64,000 bases of DNA from Mangrovimonas sp. YM274 (GTDB lineage: Bacteria; Bacteroidota; Bacteroidia; Flavobacteriales; Flavobacteriaceae), in contig NZ_CP133091.1 of NCBI RefSeq assembly GCF_030908385.1, forward strand, positions 3,529,501 through 3,593,500, written 5' to 3'. Below, piece by piece: positions 58,822-64,000 of the stretch. The first letter of the stretch is position 1; each line of letters opens with the position of its first letter. The notes beneath the pieces were generated by a model. That model ran no database searches. It saw nothing but the letters and a program-made list of their open reading frames with translations, and was not told where the DNA came from. Made by a program: the position numbers and the translations under genes.

Positions 58822-59076
58822 TTATATATTACTGAACTCGAAAAGTACAATTTTTCAGCGATTTAAAATACAATTATACTACTTCAATCGTTTCAATAAT
58901 ATACAAATAAAATCAGGAATATCTCTACCTCCAAAAACAACTACACAAAATACCTTCAACCTATTAAATATCAAAGCAAAACATCTTTAAAATATTTAAA
59001 TTTAAAGGATCCCATATTTTAGAATTGTAACTTTAAATCATCAATTTCGTCATACAAACCAATACTACTTTACTAT

Positions 59077-59577
59077 ATGGACATATTTTTAATTACAATT
59101 GCATCCTTGTGTATGATTTTAGGAATTGCGGGAAGCTTTTTACCCATTCTACCAGGACCATTACTAAGCTGGATAGGTTTATTGCTTATTGGCTTTTCAA
59201 AAAACATTCCACTAAGTCAAACTTTTTTAATACTCACATTTATTATAGCAACCGTGATTATGATTTTGGATTACATTATTCCTGCCGTTGGCACCAAACG
59301 ATATGGAGGTAGTAGAGCTGGCATTGTTGGCACCTCAATAGGACTTATTATTGGCTTGCTTTTTCTTGGCCCCTTCGGAATTATTATTGGGCCATTTATA
59401 GGAGCCTTAATAGGAGAACTAATCAACAAAAGCTCTTTGAACACCGCCATGAAAGCGGCTTGGGGATCGTTTTTGGGTTTTTTAGCCTCAACCTTTATGA
59501 AGTTTGTTATCTCCATAGTGTACTTAGGCTTCTTTATTGCCAAACTGGTTGATAATTGGAGCAGTATCACCTCGTAA
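59077..59577 (+). CDS. DUF456 family membrane protein
   Basis: A 166-residue membrane protein with about four hydrophobic segments and glycine-rich helices (GLIIGLLFLGPFGIIIGPFIGALIGELI), matching DUF456. Function unknown. Monocistronic, with 255 bp of non-coding AT-rich DNA in front of it in which no other gene is seen. Confidence 0.87.
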   Translation: MDIFLITIASLCMILGIAGSFLPILPGPLLSWIGLLLIGFSKNIPLSQTFLILTFIIATVIMILDYIIPAVGTKRYGGSRAGIVGTSIGLIIGLLFLGPFGIIIGPFIGALIGELINKSSLNTAMKAAWGSFLGFLASTFMKFVISIVYLGFFIAKLVDNWSSITS

Positions 59578-59667
59578 AACAAATAAGCCTGATAACGGGT
59601 TATCAGGCTTAAGTTCTTTGCTATCAATTCAACAAATTACTTAGAGGGATTAATTAATTCTGTTGAC
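59575..59667 (-). ncRNA. Candidate small RNA gene, about 90 nt
   Basis: On the minus strand a consensus -7 box (TATATTTG, 59680-59673) is followed by about 60 nt with no ATG and then a perfect hairpin AAGCCTGATAAC-CC-GTTATCAGGCTT (59609-59584) and a T-rich tail ATTTGTTTTA. Upstream lie two direct repeats (59703-59736). Promoter, leader and terminator without a coding frame point to a small RNA. Not supported by any family match I can name. Confidence 0.45.
59584..59609. terminator. Perfect 12-bp hairpin after DUF456 gene
   Basis: AAGCCTGATAAC (59584-59595), 2-nt centre, GTTATCAGGCTT (59598-59609). The T-rich tail lies on the minus-strand side, so it better terminates leftward transcription, though it may serve both directions. 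Confidence 0.75.
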
Positions 59668-59672
59668 TAATT

Positions 59673-59680
59673 CAAATATA
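59673..59680 (-). promoter_or_regulatory. Consensus -7 box with no downstream gene
   Basis: Minus-strand TATATTTG is an exact TAnnTTTG match, and the only thing downstream is the hairpin at 59584-59609. No TTG -33 element is seen; the repeat at 59703-59714 sits where an activator would bind. Confidence 0.5.
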
Positions 59681-59702
59681 GGCTAGTCTTTTCTTTTAAA
59701 AT

Positions 59703-59736
59703 TGCGGAAAAACCTCAAACTTGATGCGGAAAAACC
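59703..59736 (-). promoter_or_regulatory. Two direct repeats GGTTTTTCCGCA, 22-bp period
   Basis: On the minus strand GGTTTTTCCGCA occurs at 59736-59725 and 59714-59703. The 22-bp period is about two helical turns. The repeats lie 23-56 bp upstream of the -7 box at 59673-59680 and directly behind the response-regulator gene, so they look like tandem activator sites. Confidence 0.55.
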
Positions 59737-59806
59737 GTAAAACACAGCGGTTACAAGGCTTTACAAGAATTTTAAAACATCAGAAAATTATAGTTTTTCC
59801 ATTTCC

Positions 59807-60478
59807 CTATAAAAATCCTTTATCACGTGCTTCCTTTAAAAGTGTTTCATCTTTGCCATCTTCCACCGAAAACAACAATTTCATCTGTTTTTTGCGCTTT
59901 TCGATGGCACTCATAGAAAGGTCTATATATTCTTTCAGGCTTCTGGTTTTAATCCCTTGCGAAAGCAAATGGAGTATTTTCCTGTTGATATCGTCAATAT
60001 AAACATCACTGGAAACAGTCTTCTTCAAGTAATTATTTACGGTACTGCTGTAATAAGGTGGTGATACCAAGATATGCTGAAAAGCTTCTGCCAACTCTAT
60101 TGAGGTTAGGTCACTCTTAATCAAAAATCCATCAGGTTGTACTTCCTTGATTATATTGTGAATTCTATACGATTCATTGAACATGGTAAGAATAATGATT
60201 TTAGAATGAGGCATAATATCCCGGGCAATTTTCGCCAAATCTTCGCCTGAGGTAATTGTACCATCTGTCGAACTAGGCAAACTGATATCAAAAAAACAAA
60301 CGTCATAAGGTCGTTCATTTGCCGAACGTTGCAACAGTTCGTTGGCGGTATCGCAGTTATTTGCAGTATCAATTAAAAGTACTTGATCATCATTTTTTGT
60401 TGCCATCAAAGTATTTTGATATCCTTCAATAATCATTGGGTGATCGTCTACCATTAAGATATTTATCTGCTGCATCAT
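59807..60478 (-). CDS. NarL/LuxR-type response regulator
   Basis: A 223-residue response regulator. The receiver domain has acidic Asp11/Asp12 (MVDDHP), phospho-acceptor Asp64 (CFFDISLP), a conserved Thr and Lys155-region (FLIKSDLT). The C-terminal helix-turn-helix (INRKILHLLSQGIKTRSLKEYIDLSMSAIEKRKKQMKLLF) is LuxR-like but lacks the usual E-V-L and KT.K.H signature residues, as in many Bacteroidota regulators. It is 4 bp downstream of the cognate kinase gene. Confidence 0.92.
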   Translation of the reverse strand: MMQQINILMVDDHPMIIEGYQNTLMATKNDDQVLLIDTANNCDTANELLQRSANERPYDVCFFDISLPSSTDGTITSGEDLAKIARDIMPHSKIIILTMFNESYRIHNIIKEVQPDGFLIKSDLTSIELAEAFQHILVSPPYYSSTVNNYLKKTVSSDVYIDDINRKILHLLSQGIKTRSLKEYIDLSMSAIEKRKKQMKLLFSVEDGKDETLLKEARDKGFL

Positions 60479-60482
60479 AGTT

Positions 60483-62513
60483 TTAGTTTATATATGGAAT
60501 TTCTATTTTAATTTTTGTTCCCTGTTTTGGAGCTGAACTGATGGATAATTTACCATCAACTTCCGCAATTCTGGAGTTGATATTTTTTAAACCTATACCC
60601 TTTCGGCTTCTATTTATATCAAACCCTCTCCCATCGTCTTTAAGGGTCACAACAATGGTATCTTCTTGTAAATCCACTTCTATGTTTACCAACTGTGCCT
60701 CGGCATGTTTGTATATATTTTGAAGCGATTCCTGAATGATTCTATAAATATTGATTTTGGTTTTATTAGGTACATTTTCCCAATTAATATCATCTGTATA
60801 ATCAAATGTATATTTTAACTGATAAGCATTAGCCTGTTTTTCTACGAGCTCTCCAACAATATCCATAAATCCAGAACCAGACACAAAATCGGTATTCAAA
60901 TCATGGGAAATTTTTCTTATATCTTCTTCAATCTTCTTGAGCTCAGAAATATACCCAATTCTACTTTTAGCAGCTTCCTGCCCCTCACTAAAGCTCAAAC
61001 TATCTAGACTAAGCCTAGTCCCAAACAAGCGCCCTAGAATCCCATCATGCAACTCCTCGGAAATACGCTTCTTTTCATGTGCTCGAGCCTCTTCTACTTT
61101 ATCTTGTTGGGAGAGCATCAAGTTATAGATTTCCTCATTAGCCTTTTGCTGATCCTGTTTAAATCTTAACTCTTTGTTTTTTGCTCTTTGGGTGGCTATG
61201 ATATACAATAGAAAAAGTGTAAACAATAAAACAATAGACACTACAAAAAGCCAAAATCGTTCCCTTGAAATCCTTTGATTCTCCTGTTCAATGAGGTCGG
61301 TTTCAAATTCAATTCTAGCAAATTTGTTGCGCACATTCCGTTCAACATTCAGCAAACTGTCACTTAATTTTATATGCTCATTTAAATAAGCTTTACCAGA
61401 ATCGCCTTCTTTCAACTCAGAAAGGACCATTAAGGCATCAAGATATATCTCGTTTGAAGAAGTCTCTCGACTCAATTTCCTAGCCTCTTGAGCATATACC
61501 AGAGCGGAATCCTTTTGCTGCAATTTGGCATAGAACTTAGAAATATCCAAACATACGGCCTGCTTAGTACCAGGATCTTCTAGACTGTCAGACATTTTGT
61601 AAGCCTCCTTAAACATGACCTCCATGGCATCATAATCGGTATGACCGGCCTCTAGTTTGGTATATGCAATGTTATCAACAATCAAAGCATAGAAAGAAGG
61701 ATCGTAATCTTCAAACTCCAATCGATATGGCAGTAAACTCTTGTAAAGCTGCAAAGCTGTTTTATAGTCTCCTTTTTTCCGGTAAACAAAAGCCTTATTA
61801 TTTTTAGAAATGCACTTCTCTACAAAACCGTCTTCCATTTCATTAGCAATATCAATTGCCCGATCATAATACTGGACAGCCTTATCAAAATGCTGTAGTT
61901 TATTGGAAACAATACCTATTAAATTGTGAAGCATCCATTGATTTCCCAAATTATACTTACTTTTTGGTTGCTTCTCTAGTAATTTAATAGCCTTAATTGC
62001 ATTTTCCTCACCGCTCATATAATCCTTCTCCATCACCTGCATCTCAGCAATGTTCGTTAAAACATCAGCCTGTCCCTCTTTATCCCTAAGCACTACGGCA
62101 TAATCTAAAGCCTTATTGAGGTAAAAATAAGCACTATCAATCTTCTTATCATAATGATAAAAATACCCCAAATTGGAACTGGCCACTCCAAGTGAAACTG
62201 TATCATTTAACTTTTTGGCCAGTTTAACATTCCTCTGGTTAATCTTCACATACTCCACATATTCTTCTGTCAAAAAGTACATTAAAGACAACTTTCTATT
62301 ACTAGCTAAAATCGTGGAATCTACTCCTTCAATTTCAGCCATTTTAACCGATCTTATTGCAAACTCCAAACGTTCCTGCAATGGATAGTCCTCATTTTGG
62401 GACATTTCCCTTAGTTCAATAATACTGTCTAAAATGGAAAAATTCTTCTTATCCTGAGCAACAGAAATGATACTAATGAAGAAAACGAATAAGAAAAGGT
62501 AGGGCCTTATCAA
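60483..62513 (-). CDS. TPR-containing sensor histidine kinase (HisKA_3 type)
   Basis: A 676-residue kinase: signal peptide (to about 20), TPR helical repeats in the periplasm (about 45-390), one membrane segment (about 421-441), a coiled coil, a HisKA_3 dimerisation domain with phospho-acceptor His489 (SEELHDGILGRLFG) and a HATPase domain (IIQESLQNIYKHAEA; DDGRGFD; GIGLKNINSRI). NarX/LytS-like architecture common in Bacteroidota. The signal sensed by the TPR domain is unknown. Co-transcribed with the regulator. Confidence 0.93.
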   Translation of the reverse strand: MIRPYLFLFVFFISIISVAQDKKNFSILDSIIELREMSQNEDYPLQERLEFAIRSVKMAEIEGVDSTILASNRKLSLMYFLTEEYVEYVKINQRNVKLAKKLNDTVSLGVASSNLGYFYHYDKKIDSAYFYLNKALDYAVVLRDKEGQADVLTNIAEMQVMEKDYMSGEENAIKAIKLLEKQPKSKYNLGNQWMLHNLIGIVSNKLQHFDKAVQYYDRAIDIANEMEDGFVEKCISKNNKAFVYRKKGDYKTALQLYKSLLPYRLEFEDYDPSFYALIVDNIAYTKLEAGHTDYDAMEVMFKEAYKMSDSLEDPGTKQAVCLDISKFYAKLQQKDSALVYAQEARKLSRETSSNEIYLDALMVLSELKEGDSGKAYLNEHIKLSDSLLNVERNVRNKFARIEFETDLIEQENQRISRERFWLFVVSIVLLFTLFLLYIIATQRAKNKELRFKQDQQKANEEIYNLMLSQQDKVEEARAHEKKRISEELHDGILGRLFGTRLSLDSLSFSEGQEAAKSRIGYISELKKIEEDIRKISHDLNTDFVSGSGFMDIVGELVEKQANAYQLKYTFDYTDDINWENVPNKTKINIYRIIQESLQNIYKHAEAQLVNIEVDLQEDTIVVTLKDDGRGFDINRSRKGIGLKNINSRIAEVDGKLSISSAPKQGTKIKIEIPYIN

Positions 62514-62539
62514 AATTTGAAATATTATATTCTACTCTC

Positions 62540-62547
62540 AAATTTAG
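62540..62547 (-). promoter_or_regulatory. Consensus -7 box for the kinase-regulator operon
   Basis: Minus-strand TAAATTTG (62547-62540) matches TAnnTTTG, 26 bp before the kinase ATG. Confidence 0.45.
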
Positions 62548-62592
62548 AATAATTATTAAGAAATAAATATAGATTCTCTACTTATAAACAAC

Positions 62593-62632
62593 AAAAGCCC
62601 CTTACCAATAAAATTATTGATAAAGAGCTTTT
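62593..62632 (-). terminator. Terminator after the 55-residue secreted protein
   Basis: In minus-strand RNA the arms AAAAGCTCTTTATCAATAA and TTATTGGTAAGGGGCTTTT pair along 19 bp with three G-U wobbles. On the plus strand the same three pairs would be A-C mismatches, so the hairpin is built for leftward transcription. Confidence 0.8.
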
Positions 62633-62657
62633 ACAAACTATACAGGGAGAAATTTAT

Positions 62658-62825
62658 TTATCCGTTGGTCTTAAGTCTTCCCAAAGATCTTTCATGAGCC
62701 AACAAATTTTTCTTGTTATATTCTTTATAGGTCGGTGTGTTATCATTACTTACATCACTGGTTTGTCCAGATACAGTTAATAATAAAACGGCTAACAATA
62801 ATAATGTAATTTTTAGGGCTTTCAT
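62658..62825 (-). CDS. Small secreted peptide, 55 residues
   Basis: The frame encodes a 55-residue protein: MKALKITLLLLAVLLLTVSGQ is a clear signal peptide, leaving a mature peptide of about 34 residues (TSDVSNDNTPTYKEYNKK then NLLAHERSLGRLKTNG). A strand-specific terminator follows at 62593-62632. No family is recognised. It lies directly upstream of the kinase-regulator operon, on the same strand, so a role as a signal or as a target of that system is possible but unproven. Confidence 0.65.
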   Translation of the reverse strand: MKALKITLLLLAVLLLTVSGQTSDVSNDNTPTYKEYNKKNLLAHERSLGRLKTNG

Positions 62826-63251
62826 GTCTCTTAATTTTGGTTGTACAATAGTTAATATTTCTGTTCAGTTAATTACAGTTTACAACGCACCGTTAAATGC
62901 CATTGGAGGGAAGAATGGATTAACAATCACACACAGATGTGCAAATTCGTAACTAGTTGAGGGAATAAAATTTAGTTACTTTAATTAAGATTCAATGAAT
63001 TAAAATTACCTCGATAAGTATTTGGGGCTTAAAGAAGTACAGCTAAGATATAATCAAAAGGAGCAAGACTTAAAATATACACGTTAAAACACTAAATTTA
63101 CTCGACAAAATACATTTATGTAGGAAATTACTTTAAAATAAATGTTAAATATCGGCAATATCATAGCATACTTTGACAAAATAATATTTCAATTTACCAG
63201 AGAAAACTTATAATTTGCTGTAAGAAATCATCAATTTTATATTTAATCAAA
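62826..63251. other. Intergenic region, no gene seen
   Basis: An AT-rich stretch of 426 bp between divergent genes. No credible coding frame, RNA fold or long repeat was found; it must contain promoters for the small secreted peptide and for the GH5 gene. Confidence 0.6.
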
Positions 63252-64000
63252 ATGACTACCAAAAACTATTTGTTAATCATATTCACATGCCTCACCCTTA
63301 CCCTGCATGCTCAAAGTAAAATGTCACGAATTAGTGTTACAGGAAATAGCTTTACCACGGAAGCTGGGGATACAATTATTTTCAGAGGTTTAAACACTAG
63401 TGATCCTGACAAGCTGAAGAAGGATGGTTATTGGACCAAAAGTTATTTTAAGGAAATCAAAAATTGGGGTGCCAATTTAGTTAGATTTCCTGTGCATCCC
63501 CCCAGATGGAATGAACGAGGCCATGAAGCTTATCTACAACTTTTAGACGACGGGATTAAATGGGCAGGGGAATTAGGCATGTATGTTATTATAGATTGGC
63601 ATAGCATTGGCAACCTTAGAACCCAAATGTACCAATCAGACATTTATGATACCACACCAAAGGAAACCTATGATTTTTGGCGTAAGATTGCCAAGCGCTA
63701 CGGAAATAATCCAACTGTGGCATTTTACGAACTTTTTAATGAGCCCACTACCTACAACCATGAGCTTGGCACCATTACCTGGGAGCAGTGGTCTGATTTC
63801 AATAAAGAAATGATAACGATTATACGCGCCAATGGAGGTCAGGGTATCCCTTTGGTTGCTGGATTTAATTGGGCCTATGATCTCACCCCCGTCCAAGACG
63901 CCCCATTAGACATTGAAGGCATTGCCTATGTTAGTCATCCCTATCCGCAAAAAAGAGAAAAGCCCTGGGAAGCTAAATGGACTGCTGATTGGGGATTTGT
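63252..64000 (+). CDS. Secreted GH5 family glycoside hydrolase, 5' part
   Basis: The frame is open to the window end, giving 249 residues of an incomplete gene. A signal peptide (TLHAQ, about 21) precedes a GH5 barrel: IIFRGLNTSDPDKL, ANLVRFPVHPP, YVIIDWHS and FYELFNEP with acid/base Glu164; the IAYVSHPYP segment near the edge is also typical. The nucleophile lies beyond the window. Members are cellulases, mannanases or related beta-glucanases; specificity cannot be told. Confidence 0.88.
   Translation, partial: MTTKNYLLIIFTCLTLTLHAQSKMSRISVTGNSFTTEAGDTIIFRGLNTSDPDKLKKDGYWTKSYFKEIKNWGANLVRFPVHPPRWNERGHEAYLQLLDDGIKWAGELGMYVIIDWHSIGNLRTQMYQSDIYDTTPKETYDFWRKIAKRYGNNPTVAFYELFNEPTTYNHELGTITWEQWSDFNKEMITIIRANGGQGIPLVAGFNWAYDLTPVQDAPLDIEGIAYVSHPYPQKREKPWEAKWTADWGF

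Overview
The window looks like a chromosomal segment of a member of the Bacteroidota, most likely a (marine) Flavobacteriaceae bacterium. The evidence is SusC/SusD pairs with SusE/F-type lipoproteins, C-terminal type IX secretion sorting domains (both type A and the CHU_C/type B form), promoters that resemble the Bacteroidota -7 consensus TAnnTTTG, weak or absent Shine-Dalgarno sequences, and AT-rich DNA. No taxon can be named more precisely from sequence reading alone.

Layout. (1) 1-293: the 3' end of a gliding-motility/T9SS type B cell-surface protein. (2) 301-24006: a complete starch/maltodextrin utilisation locus. A LacI-type regulator sits between a minus-strand operon (MFS sugar symporter, beta-phosphoglucomutase, GH65 phosphorylase, GH97 alpha-glucosidase, three GH13 enzymes) and a plus-strand operon (SusC, SusD, SusE-like, SusF-like protein with three tandem binding domains, T9SS-secreted GH13). 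The logic is surface binding and cleavage, TonB-dependent import, periplasmic trimming, inner-membrane import of maltose, and cytoplasmic phosphorolysis to glucose-1-P and glucose-6-P. (3) 24067-34477: a galactan/galactose locus. A GntR-AraR-type regulator, galM, galK, galT and a large clan GH-A hydrolase form a minus-strand operon; a GH53 endo-galactanase and a GH2 beta-galactosidase are divergent. It has no SusCD or sugar transporter of its own. (4) 34474-37685: a HlyD-permease-ATPase exporter and tRNA-Leu(TAG). (5) 37800-44016: peptidases, a BlaI/M56 pair, a DUF4407 membrane protein and a STAS protein. (6) 44190-48787: an amino-acid catabolic operon with a FAD oxidoreductase, a DUF885 peptidase-like lipoprotein and a ketoglutaric-semialdehyde-type dehydrogenase. 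(7) 49105-62825: housekeeping and small genes (hemW, ruvC, PhnA, cyclase, flippase-like protein and glycosyltransferase, a TPR histidine kinase with its response regulator). (8) 63252-64000: the start of a secreted GH5 enzyme, cut by the window edge.

The most interesting non-obvious signals are: a probable small RNA gene at about 59575-59667, with two copies of a 12-bp repeat upstream of a consensus promoter and a perfect terminal hairpin, next to the response-regulator gene; a four-helix-bundle gene inserted between ruvC and hemW, flanked by a 25-bp inverted repeat, which seems to have removed the hemW ATG; nested, mutually exclusive inverted repeats in front of the maltose MFS gene plus an 18-bp element shared with the susC promoter; and a very stable GAAA-capped hairpin inside the susCDEF-GH13 operon. 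No CRISPR array, prophage or insertion sequence was seen.
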